Shown piece by piece: positions 1 through 6,745 of a stretch of 7,675 nucleotides of DNA. The number at the start of each line of letters is the position of its first letter. Within the stretch, counting starts at the first letter, position 1. Made by a program: the position numbers and the translations under genes. The DNA comes from Desulfobulbaceae bacterium (lineage in GTDB: Bacteria > Desulfobacterota > Desulfobulbia > Desulfobulbales > Desulfocapsaceae): positions 1-7,675 of the forward strand of contig JAIRRG010000030.1 of assembly GCA_031256095.1 (NCBI GenBank), written 5' to 3'. The notes under the pieces are model-generated. The model was given only the letters and a program-made list of their open reading frames with translations, did not search any database and was not told the DNA's origin.

Positions 1-1095
1 TATTTGTCCGCCGATTTCCGTAATCATGCGGTCACGCGCCTGATCACCGATGTCATTTCCCATCATGACCGGGAGCGCTTTGAAATCTTCCTCTATGCCT
101 ATGGACCTGAGAGCGAAGACAAGGAACGGCAGACGCTGCGGCAGATAGCCGAGCATTTCATCAGCGTCTCCGCCTTGAGTGACCACGCCGCCGCCGAGAA
201 GATTCGCGCCGACGGCATTGATCTGCTGGTTGACCTGACTGGCTATACCCTCCATGCCCGGCTCGGCATCACCGCCCTGCGCCCGGCGGCGGTGATTGCC
301 TCGTGGTTGGGCCATATCGGCACCCTCGGCGAGCCACGCCTGGCCGACTATATTATCGGCGACGCCGTGGCCACGCCACCGGAACGGGCGAGTGATTTCA
401 GCGAATCACTGGCCCTGATGCCGCACTGTTTCCAACCCAATCGGGCGCTGGCGGCACCCATGCCGATACCCGATCGTCATGCCGAGGATCTACCAGAAGA
501 TGCCTTCGTTTTCTGTAGTTTCAACCAGTGCTTCAAATTGTCCCCGGCCCTGTGGGACGACTGGTGCCGCATCCTGTCGAATACCGGCAACAGCGTCCTG
601 TGGCTGGCCCCGATGCCTCATGTTGCCCGCGACAACCTGCGGCGCGAGGCGGTACGGAGAGGGATCGCAGCGGAGCGGCTGATATTTGCCAAATGGCGTT
701 CTTTACCCGAGCACCAGGGCCGCTTGGCTCTGGCTGACTTGGCCCTCGACACCTGGCCTTATAACTCTGGCGCGACCGCCAGCGACACCCTGCGCGCCGG
801 TGTGCCGCTCGTGACCCTGCTCGGCGATACCTTCGTTGGCCGCATGGGGGCCAGCGTGTTGCACTGCTTGGGTCTTGACGAACTGATTACCAAAGATCGC
901 GCCAGCTATACCGCTCTGGCGGTGGCTTTGGCCATGGACAAGGCCCGGCTTCATGCTCTCAGGGCGACGCTAGCCTCCCGCCTGCCGGATTCGCCCTTGT
1001 TTGACCCGCAACGTTTCTCCCACGACCTCGAGCGCCTTTTCCTGGCCATGCTCGACCAGCGGGCGCGGGGTCAATCGGGCATCGTCAGGGCCTGA
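1..1095 (+). CDS. Partial OGT/SPINDLY-type protein glycosyltransferase (GT41), copy 1 of a tandem array
   Basis: The reading frame is open from the first base (Tyr-Leu-Ser-Ala-Asp) and matches residues 320 onward of the second copy, so this is the 3' part of a longer gene whose TPR arm lies outside the window. The TTG at position 4 is not its true start. The GT41 landmarks are present: DFRNH with the N-lobe histidine at codon 9, SLALMPHCF, CSFNQCFK with the lysine at codon 179 (equivalent to Lys842 of human OGT, which contacts the UDP-sugar), then EHQGR and LDTWPYNSGATASD. Family members transfer a sugar from a nucleotide donor to Ser/Thr of cytoplasmic proteins. UDP-GlcNAc is typical for OGT, but SPINDLY itself uses GDP-fucose, so the donor is open. 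The loop reads NSGAT where copy 2 has NSGTT. The C-terminus ends in SGIVRA, as in the other copies. The family call is confident; the substrate is unknown. Confidence 0.92.
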   Translation, partial: YLSADFRNHAVTRLITDVISHHDRERFEIFLYAYGPESEDKERQTLRQIAEHFISVSALSDHAAAEKIRADGIDLLVDLTGYTLHARLGITALRPAAVIASWLGHIGTLGEPRLADYIIGDAVATPPERASDFSESLALMPHCFQPNRALAAPMPIPDRHAEDLPEDAFVFCSFNQCFKLSPALWDDWCRILSNTGNSVLWLAPMPHVARDNLRREAVRRGIAAERLIFAKWRSLPEHQGRLALADLALDTWPYNSGATASDTLRAGVPLVTLLGDTFVGRMGASVLHCLGLDELITKDRASYTALAVALAMDKARLHALRATLASRLPDSPLFDPQRFSHDLERLFLAMLDQRARGQSGIVRA

Positions 1096-1119
1096 CCCCG
1101 GCGCACTTAGGAGGAGACA

Positions 1120-1227
1120 TTGGCGCCGATTGTGGCACAGGGGCAACACCCAAACAGGCTCCACATCCTCGCCATTGCCAGATTGGTTCAACCTTGCCAA
1201 ACGCATCACCTTTGGCTTATGCTGTGA
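1120..1227 (+). CDS. Possible small ORF (35 residues) between glycosyltransferase copies 1 and 2
   Basis: A perfect AGGAGG at 1109-1114 stands five bases before a TTG codon that opens a 35-codon frame ending in TGA. This is the strongest Shine-Dalgarno match seen in the window. The product begins MAPIVAQGQHPNR and has a moderately hydrophobic middle (LHILAIARLV) and a His/Trp-containing end, with no domain I recognise. It lies in frame with copy 1 but is separated from it by that gene's TGA and a further TAG at 1108-1110. Nothing similar follows copies 2 or 3, so it is not part of the repeated unit. It may be a real small protein, a leader peptide for copy 2, a decayed remnant or chance. The TTG start and lack of relatives keep confidence low. 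Confidence 0.28.
   Translation: MAPIVAQGQHPNRLHILAIARLVQPCQTHHLWLML
1194..1223 (+). promoter_or_regulatory. Candidate sigma-70 promoter upstream of copy 2
   Basis: TTGCCA (1194-1199, five of six consensus bases) is separated by 18 bases from TATGCT (1218-1223, four of six). A start near 1230 would leave a leader of about 110 bases before copy 2. It overlaps the end of the possible small ORF at 1120-1227. A match of this quality arises by chance often enough that it is only a candidate. Confidence 0.28.
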
Positions 1228-1326
1228 TGGCTTTGGCCTACTCATACCTATCCGATTATTGATACGACCATCTCATGCCGCCATGTATTTGCAGGTAAAA
1301 CCCCACCAGTATCGCCCGCAAAAGCC

Positions 1327-1331
1327 GGGAG
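1327..1331 (+). promoter_or_regulatory. Ribosome binding site of copy 2, shared in form with copy 3
   Basis: GGGAG lies seven bases before the ATG at 1339. Copy 3 has GGGA at 3453-3456, eight bases before its ATG at 3465. In both genes the preceding CC, the A-rich spacer and the first codons (ATG AAA CGC CG) match, so the repeated unit includes the translation start. This supports both start choices. Confidence 0.7.
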
Positions 1332-1338
1332 CAAATAT

Positions 1339-3390
1339 ATGAAACGCCGGCCGCCTTTTCCCAGCGCGCGAAAACCGGCGGTTAGCACGGTAACGGCGAC
1401 CAACGAACAACAGTACCGCCGCGCCCTTCAGTGCTATGAGCAGGGACGTTATGACGAGGCATTTGCCATCTGCGAGGGTCTGAGGTCACGCCCAGATTTC
1501 GAAGGCGGAGCCTGCCTGGTGCTCGGCTGTATTTACCTCTTGCGGCGGCAGCCTGAAGCCGCCGAAAGCGCATTGCGGATCGCGGTGCAAAAGCTGGGAT
1601 CAGCCGATGCCTGGTTCAATCTCGCCCTGGCCTTGACGGCGACAAGCAAGCCAGAAGAAATCGAGGAGGCCTATCGTAAAACCTTAGAACTCAACCCGAA
1701 GCAGCCTCAGGCTTGGAACAATCTCGGCAATCTGCTCCGTCATGGTCACAGCCGAGAGCGACTCCAAGAGGCCCTGGAGTGCTACCGGCGGGCCATAGAA
1801 TTGCAACCTGACTATGCCCTCGCTCATGTCAACCTCGGTTTTGCCTACAAACTCGTTGACCAAAAAAGGGAAGCTGAATGGCACTACCGCAAGGCCATGG
1901 AAGTGGCGCCGGATTTCACTCCAGCCCTGACCAAACTGGCCGAGTTGCTGAAAGCCACGAAGCGCTCCGAAGAGGCGCTGTCGCTTTATCGCAAGGCCTG
2001 GGAACTGGAACCTAACCAGATCGCGCGTATGGCCGATTTCGTTGCCCAACGCCGGCGATTGGCCGATTGGTCCGATGCTGGCGGCCCGCAACCGGCCGAC
2101 CTGATCGCCGCCATCAAGAGCGGCAAAAATAGCGGGATCACCCCCCTGCCGCTGTTGGCCTTGCCAGAAGTCTCACCCGACTTGCTGCGCGACACGACGG
2201 CATCCTTTTCCCGTTTACAGTGGGGTTATGAACTGAGTCTGCCGCCACTGGTCGAGAACGTCGCCGACACGCGCGGCCGGCGTATCCGTGTCGGTTATTT
2301 GTCCGCCGATTTCCGTAATCATGCGGTCACGCACCTGATTACTGATGTCATTGCTCATCATGACCGGGAGCGCTTTGAGGTCTTCCTCTATGCCTACGGC
2401 CCTGAAGAGGAAGACGAGGAAAGGCGGGCGCTGCGACGGCTGGCCGAGCATTTCATGAGCGTCTCTACCCTGGGCGATGGCGCCGCTGCCGAGAAGATTC
2501 GCGCCGACGGCATCGATCTGCTAATTGACCTGACCGGCTTTACCACCAATGCGCGGCTGGGCATTACCGCCCGCCGTCCAGCGGCGGTGATTGCCTCGTG
2601 GTTAGGCTATATTGGCAGCCTCGGCGAGCCGCGCCTGGCCGATTATATTATTGGCGACATGATTGCCACACCGCCGGAACGGGTCGGCGATTTCAGCGAG
2701 TCATTGGCCCTGATGCCGCACTGCTTTCAACCCAATCGGGCGCTGACAGTGGCTATGCCCGCACCCGACCGCCAAACGGAGAATCTGCCCGGGAATGCCT
2801 CTGTCTTTTGCAGTTTCAACCAGTGTTTCAAACTAACCCCGGCCCTGTGGGACGACTGGTGTCGTATTTTATCAAGCACCGGCAACAGTGTGCTTTGGCT
2901 GGCCCCGATGGAGCCTGTTGCCTGCAACAACCTGCAGCGCGAGGCAATACAGAGAGGGATCGCCCCGGAACGGCTGGTCTTCGCCAAATGGCGTTCTTTA
3001 GCCGAGCACCAGGGCCGCGTGCCACTGGCTGATTTGGCGCTCGACACCTGGCCTTACAACTCCGGCACGACCGCCAGTGACGCCCTGCGCGCCGGCGTGC
3101 CGCTTGTGACCCTGAACGGAGACACCTTCGCCGGCCGCATGGGGGCCAGCCTGTTGCACAACATCGGCCTCGACGAACTGATTGCCAAGGATCGCGCTGC
3201 CTATATCGATCTGGCGGTAGCCTTGGCTACGGACAAAGCCCGGCTTCATGCCCTGAGAGCGACGCTGGCTTCCCGCCTGCCGGATTCACCCTTGTTTGAC
3301 CCGCAGCGTTTCTGTCGCGACCTCGAGCGCCTGTTTCAGGCCATGCTCGACCAGCGGGCGCGGGGCGAATCAGGCATCGTCAGGGCTTGA
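1339..3390 (+). CDS. TPR-OGT/SPINDLY-type protein glycosyltransferase (GT41), copy 2
   Basis: This is a complete 683-residue protein with no signal peptide or membrane segment, so it should act in the cytoplasm. The N-terminus is short and basic (MKRRPPF). About six TPR-like helix pairs follow at roughly residues 25-228; the fourth (about 124-160) is three residues longer than the usual 34. A linker at about 229-315 leads to the GT41 domain: DFRNH with His328, MPH with His461, CSFNQCFK with Lys498, EHQGR with His557, LDT with Asp569 and NSGTTASD at 574-581. In OGT the TPR superhelix threads the acceptor peptide and the C-terminal half binds the nucleotide sugar between two Rossmann-like lobes. 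All main nucleotide-site residues of bacterial members appear intact, so the enzyme is probably active. The start is set by GGGAG seven bases upstream. Donor sugar and protein target cannot be read from the sequence. Confidence 0.93.
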   Translation: MKRRPPFPSARKPAVSTVTATNEQQYRRALQCYEQGRYDEAFAICEGLRSRPDFEGGACLVLGCIYLLRRQPEAAESALRIAVQKLGSADAWFNLALALTATSKPEEIEEAYRKTLELNPKQPQAWNNLGNLLRHGHSRERLQEALECYRRAIELQPDYALAHVNLGFAYKLVDQKREAEWHYRKAMEVAPDFTPALTKLAELLKATKRSEEALSLYRKAWELEPNQIARMADFVAQRRRLADWSDAGGPQPADLIAAIKSGKNSGITPLPLLALPEVSPDLLRDTTASFSRLQWGYELSLPPLVENVADTRGRRIRVGYLSADFRNHAVTHLITDVIAHHDRERFEVFLYAYGPEEEDEERRALRRLAEHFMSVSTLGDGAAAEKIRADGIDLLIDLTGFTTNARLGITARRPAAVIASWLGYIGSLGEPRLADYIIGDMIATPPERVGDFSESLALMPHCFQPNRALTVAMPAPDRQTENLPGNASVFCSFNQCFKLTPALWDDWCRILSSTGNSVLWLAPMEPVACNNLQREAIQRGIAPERLVFAKWRSLAEHQGRVPLADLALDTWPYNSGTTASDALRAGVPLVTLNGDTFAGRMGASLLHNIGLDELIAKDRAAYIDLAVALATDKARLHALRATLASRLPDSPLFDPQRFCRDLERLFQAMLDQRARGESGIVRA

Positions 3391-3464
3391 CACCGGCCTA
3401 CTCAAGGTAATTGCATAAACTGCCGATAATACTACCCTAGCGACTTAATACCGGGAATAAAGAC

Positions 3465-5954
3465 ATGAAACGCCGTTCGCCTTTTTCCACCGCGCGAAAG
3501 CCGGCGGTTAACACGGTAAATGCCGCCGATGAAGCGCAATACCGCCGCGCCGTTCAGTGCCATGAGCAGGGCCGCCATGATGAGGCTTTCGCCATCTGCG
3601 AACGCCTGAGGTCACGCCCGGCTCTCGAAGGCAGGACCTGCCTGCTCTTGGGCCGTATCCACCTGCTGCGGCAAGAGGCCGAAGCTGCCGAGGCGGCGTT
3701 GCGGATAGCGGCGCAAAAACTGGGTTCGGCTGATGCCTGGTTCAATCTCGCCTTGGCCTTGACGCTCAGGAACAAGCCGGATCAAACCGAGAATGCTTAT
3801 CGTCAGGGTTTGCGGCTCGACCCGAAGCAGCCTCGAGCCTGGAACAATCTGGGCAACTTGCTCCGTCATGGTTACGGTCGCGAGCGGCTCCAGCAGGCCA
3901 TGGACTGCTACCGGCGAGCAATAGAGTTGCAGCCTGACTATGCTCAGGCTCATCTCAACCTGGGCCTTGCCTACAGACATGCTGGCCAGGAAGAGGAGGC
4001 TGAACGGCATTACCGAAAGGCGCTGGAAATGGCGCCGAACTTTATTCCGGCGCTGACCACGCTCGCCGCTCACTGCCATGAGCAAGGCCGCCACGACGAA
4101 GCATCCGAAATCTGTGAACGCCTGATATCGCCCTTGCGGATGACGGCGGAAAAGCTCGGTTCAGCCGATGCCTGGTGCGATCTGGCCTTGTCTTTTATGG
4201 CCGCGAACAAACCGGAGCAAGCCCAGGAGGCTTATCGTAAAGGCTTGGAAATCGACCCGAAGCGGCCCCGGGCCTGGAACAATCTCGGCAATCTGCTCCA
4301 TCATGGTCACGACCGCGAGCGCCTCCAGCAGGCTGTGGAGTGCTATCAACGGGCCATAGAATTGCGGCCCGACTATGCTCATGCTCACGTTAACCTCGGC
4401 TTTGCCTACGAAAACACTGACCAGAACGAACAAGCGGAACGGCACTATCGCAAGGCGCTGGAAATGGCGCCGGACGCTATTCCAGCGCTGACCAATCTCG
4501 CCAACTTGTTAGAGATCACGAAGCGATCCGAAGAAGCGCTGCCATTTTATCGCAAAGCCTGGGAACTGGCGCCGGGTCAGATCAGGCAAATGGCTCATTT
4601 CATTGGCCAGCGCCGAAAATTGGCCGACTGGTCCGACACCGGCGGCCCGCAACCCGCCGAACTGATCGCCACCATCAGGAAGAGTGGCAAGAGCGGCGCG
4701 TTTCCTCCCTTTCCCTTATTGGCCTGGCCGGAAGCCTCGCCGGACTTGCTGCGCGACACAGCGGCATCCTACGCCTATTCAGAGTGGGGTTACGAACTGA
4801 GTCTGCCGCCGCTGGTCAGCAAAATCGCCGACACGCGCGGCAGGCGTATCCGCATCGGTTATCTGTCCGCCGATTTTCGTAACCATCCAGTCACACACCT
4901 GATTACCGATCTGATCTCTCATCATGACAGGGAACAATTCGAAGTATTCCTCTATGCCTACGGCCCTGAAGAGGAAGATGAGGAACGGCGAACATTGCGA
5001 CGGTTGGCCGAGCATTTCATGAGCGTTTCCGCCCTCGGCGACCGCGCCGCCGCCGAACAGATTCGCGCTGACGGCATTGATCTGCTCGTCGATCTAACCG
5101 GCCATACCACCTACACGCGACTAGGCATTACCGCCTTGCGCCCGGCGGCGGTCATTGTCTCGTGGCTGGGCTATATCGGCAGCCTCGGCGAGCCTCGCCT
5201 GGCCGATTACGTTATCGGCGACGCCGTAGCCACGCCGCCGGAACGGGCCGGCGATTTCAGCGAGTCGCTGGCCCTCATACCGCACTGCTTCCAACCGAAC
5301 CGGGCGCTGGCAGCGGCCATGCCACTACCCGATCGTCAGGCGGAGAATCTGCCCGACGACGCCTTTGTCTTTTGCAGTTTCAACCAGTGTTTCAAACTAA
5401 CCCCGGCTTTGTGGGACGACTGGTGCCGCATTCTATCGAGCGTCGAGAACAGCGTACTTTGGCTGGCCCCGATGCTCCCCACCGCCTGCGACAACCTGCG
5501 GCGCGAGGCGGCGCGGAGAGGAATCGACCCGAATAGACTGGTCTTCGCCACGAAGCGTTCTTTAGCCGAGCACCAGGCCCGTGTGCCACTAGCTGACTTG
5601 GCGCTTGACACCTGGCCCTACAACTCCGGCGCCACCGCCAGCGACGTCCTGCGCGCCGGCGTGCCGCTCGTGACCCTGCTCGGCGACACTTTTGCCGGTC
5701 GCATGGGGGCCAGCCTGTTGCACTGCCTCGGCCTCGACGAACTGATTGCCAAGGATCGTCCTACCTATATCGATCTGGCAGTCGCTTTGGCTGCGGATAA
5801 GGCCCGGCTTCATGCCCTCAAAACGGCGCTGGCTTCCCGCCTGCCAAATTCGCCCTTGTTTGACCCGCGGCGTTTCTGTCGCGACCTGGAGCGCCTCTTC
5901 CAGGCCATGCTTGAGCAGCGGGCGCGGGGTGAATCGGGCATTGTCAGGGTTTGA
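3465..5954 (+). CDS. TPR-OGT/SPINDLY-type protein glycosyltransferase (GT41), copy 3 with extended TPR arm
   Basis: This complete 829-residue cytoplasmic protein is closely related to copy 2 along its whole length and begins 74 nt after it, behind GGGA at 3453-3456. It carries about ten TPR-like units (roughly residues 25-373) against six in copy 2, because residues 33-204 are repeated in shortened form as 205-349. The two parts can be aligned by HEQGRHDEA, KLGSADAW, RAWNNLGNLL, RAIEL.PDYA and AERHYRKALEMAP. The catalytic part keeps His474, Lys644, His703 and Asp715. Its phosphate-site loop reads NSGATASD, with Ala723 where copy 2 has Thr577. A longer TPR arm would alter the acceptor groove, so a different or larger target is plausible; that is inference. 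The gene is probably expressed with copy 2, since the 74-nt gap shows neither a terminator nor a convincing promoter. Confidence 0.93.
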   Translation: MKRRSPFSTARKPAVNTVNAADEAQYRRAVQCHEQGRHDEAFAICERLRSRPALEGRTCLLLGRIHLLRQEAEAAEAALRIAAQKLGSADAWFNLALALTLRNKPDQTENAYRQGLRLDPKQPRAWNNLGNLLRHGYGRERLQQAMDCYRRAIELQPDYAQAHLNLGLAYRHAGQEEEAERHYRKALEMAPNFIPALTTLAAHCHEQGRHDEASEICERLISPLRMTAEKLGSADAWCDLALSFMAANKPEQAQEAYRKGLEIDPKRPRAWNNLGNLLHHGHDRERLQQAVECYQRAIELRPDYAHAHVNLGFAYENTDQNEQAERHYRKALEMAPDAIPALTNLANLLEITKRSEEALPFYRKAWELAPGQIRQMAHFIGQRRKLADWSDTGGPQPAELIATIRKSGKSGAFPPFPLLAWPEASPDLLRDTAASYAYSEWGYELSLPPLVSKIADTRGRRIRIGYLSADFRNHPVTHLITDLISHHDREQFEVFLYAYGPEEEDEERRTLRRLAEHFMSVSALGDRAAAEQIRADGIDLLVDLTGHTTYTRLGITALRPAAVIVSWLGYIGSLGEPRLADYVIGDAVATPPERAGDFSESLALIPHCFQPNRALAAAMPLPDRQAENLPDDAFVFCSFNQCFKLTPALWDDWCRILSSVENSVLWLAPMLPTACDNLRREAARRGIDPNRLVFATKRSLAEHQARVPLADLALDTWPYNSGATASDVLRAGVPLVTLLGDTFAGRMGASLLHCLGLDELIAKDRPTYIDLAVALAADKARLHALKTALASRLPNSPLFDPRRFCRDLERLFQAMLEQRARGESGIVRV
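3561..4511 (+). repeat. Internal TPR-block duplication within copy 3
   Basis: Block A (3561-4076, 172 codons) and block B (4077-4511, 145 codons) align from CATGAGCA(G/A)GGCCGCCA onward. The offset is 172 codons at the left part and 145 codons from KLGSADAW onward, so block B lacks 27 codons found in block A. The missing part corresponds to about residues 50-76, covering the end of the first TPR and most of the second. The frame stays open throughout. Copy 2 has only one block, so the duplication arose in copy 3 or was lost in copy 2. Confidence 0.88.
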
Positions 5955-6172
5955 CGTAGACGTACTCATGGCAAAATTTTGGCGCCATTGTGCGGTAAGG
6001 GCCCGGCGCTACCGAGCGGTAACTATGCCGCGCCACGTCGAATTGACAGCCACCGGAGAATACCGTAAAATTCATTCCTCAATGATATGGCCTCATCGAC
6101 AAAGAAACGCCACTAAAATCGCTGGCCGTAAAAAGCCGCATCGGCGTTTCCCTTCTTTCTTTGGTACTCCTT
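5955..6172. other. Non-coding gap between the glycosyltransferase array and the tat unit
   Basis: This 218-nt stretch contains the promoter at 6043-6071. In the putative leader, a seven-base inverted repeat (AAACGCC at 6105-6111, GGCGTTT at 6143-6149) encloses 31 bases, and a smaller GCCG-CAT-CGGC hairpin overlaps its right arm. A pyrimidine-rich tract runs to the tatB start. Near 5993-6014 there is a weak CGGTA/TACCG pairing with no following T-run, so I see no convincing terminator for copy 3. Confidence 0.5.
6043..6071 (+). promoter_or_regulatory. Near-consensus sigma-70 promoter for the tat unit
   Basis: TTGACA (6043-6048, all six consensus bases) is followed after exactly 17 bases by TAAAAT (6066-6071, five of six). 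Transcription would begin near 6078, giving a leader of about 95 nt before the ATG at 6173. It lies in the non-coding gap after copy 3, so the tat unit probably has its own transcription independent of the glycosyltransferase array. Confidence 0.72.
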
Positions 6173-6745
6173 ATGTTTGGCATTAGCATTTCGGAAATAC
6201 TGGTGATTCTCGCGGTGGCGCTCATCGTCGTCGGACCGGACAAAATGCCAGGGCTGGCCCGTTCTCTGGCGCGCACCATCTTTGAGCTAAAAAAAACCGT
6301 CGAAAGCATGAAAGAAGAGTTGATGGTGGAAAATCCGATGGCTGAACTGAAAAAAGCCGCGGAAGACGTGAAAGAAGGGCTAATGGTGGAAAATCCCATC
6401 GCCGACCTGAATGATTTGAAAGCCGAATTGCCCAATCTCGCCGAACTCAAGCCGGATCTGCCCGATCTGCGCCTGGCGGCCCAACGGTTTCAGGAGCAGA
6501 TCCTTGATGTCCAGGCTGAAGAAGTGCCGGCATTGCCAGAAAAAACGGCGGCGGACGCCGTGGCGGCCAACGAAGATGCCACGGTCACCACCAACCTTTC
6601 CCAGCCTGACGATCTGGATGCACCTGTGAATACCGAAGTAAACGCCGGAGCCAGCGTCCAGGCAAATGCCGTAAACAGCCAAGACGCTGCGGGGAACCGG
6701 CAAGTGAATAGCGAAGATGATGTCCGGGCAGACGTCCAGTCATGA
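6173..6745 (+). CDS. tatB: Sec-independent translocase protein TatB-like (TatA/B family) with long acidic tail
   Basis: This 190-residue protein starts MFGISISEILVIL, a typical TatA/B opening. The membrane helix spans about 4-20, the Gly21-Pro22 hinge follows, then an amphipathic helix (about 23-45) and a long charged, probably disordered tail. In the Tat system TatB sits with TatC in the cytoplasmic membrane as receptor for twin-arginine signal peptides, while TatA oligomers form the path for folded proteins. Glu8, the length (TatA is usually below about 100 residues) and the adjacent tatC favour TatB, though a bifunctional TatA/B is possible. The ATG at 6173 is preferred over TTG at 6161 because family proteins begin with MF and the helix then has its usual position. 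No clear Shine-Dalgarno precedes it; the upstream stretch is pyrimidine-rich. Residues 47-66 are repeated as 67-86. It overlaps tatC by ATGA. Confidence 0.87.
   Translation: MFGISISEILVILAVALIVVGPDKMPGLARSLARTIFELKKTVESMKEELMVENPMAELKKAAEDVKEGLMVENPIADLNDLKAELPNLAELKPDLPDLRLAAQRFQEQILDVQAEEVPALPEKTAADAVAANEDATVTTNLSQPDDLDAPVNTEVNAGASVQANAVNSQDAAGNRQVNSEDDVRADVQS
6311..6430 (+). repeat. Two-unit 60-nt tandem repeat in the TatB tail
   Basis: Codons 47-66 (KEELMVENPMAEL...) are followed at once by codons 67-86 (KEGLMVENPIADL...). The first 13 residues of each unit are nearly the same, with changes E to G, M to I and E to D; the remainder has diverged. The offset is exactly 60 nt, so the frame is kept. 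It extends the charged helical region just after the amphipathic helix. Confidence 0.82.

Larger units (their letters stand above)
1..5954 (+). repeat. Tandem array of three direct gene-length repeats
   Basis: The catalytic region from the conserved Tyr-Leu-Ser-Ala-Asp codons to the stop occupies 1-1095, 2296-3390 and 4860-5954, exactly 1095 nt each. Several exact tracts are shared by only two copies. Positions 1-37 match 2296-2332, and 2802-2843 matches 5366-5407 (42 nt). The direct repeats make the array prone to unequal crossing-over, and to misassembly from short reads. Confidence 0.9.

Noticed and set aside
703..954. Minus-strand open frame inside copy 1 that recurs at the matching place in copies 2 (2998-3249) and 3 (within 5589-5969)
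   Set aside because: It is antisense to the conserved catalytic domain in all three paralogues; its persistence is explained by conservation of the sense protein. The product is low-complexity, Gly/Gln-rich and not recognisable.
1001..1342. 113-codon plus-strand frame spanning the end of copy 1 and the gap before copy 2
   Set aside because: About its first 95 nt lie in an alternative frame of copy 1, and it has no visible ribosome site or recognisable product.
3387..3392. Perfect TTGACA overlapping the stop of copy 2, as a -35 box for copy 3
   Set aside because: No acceptable -10 element lies 16-18 bases downstream; GATAAT at 3425-3430 is much too far away.
5993..6014. CGGTA/TACCG pairing after copy 3 as a terminator
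   Set aside because: The stem is only five bases with an 11-12 base loop and is not followed by a T-run.
6161..6175. Earlier TTG start for tatB at 6161
   Set aside because: It would add MVLL before the conserved MFGI opening of the family and has no better ribosome site.
5746..6186. 146-codon plus-strand frame running from copy 3 into the tatB start
   Set aside because: It begins inside copy 3 out of frame and then crosses the promoter region; it looks like a chance open frame.
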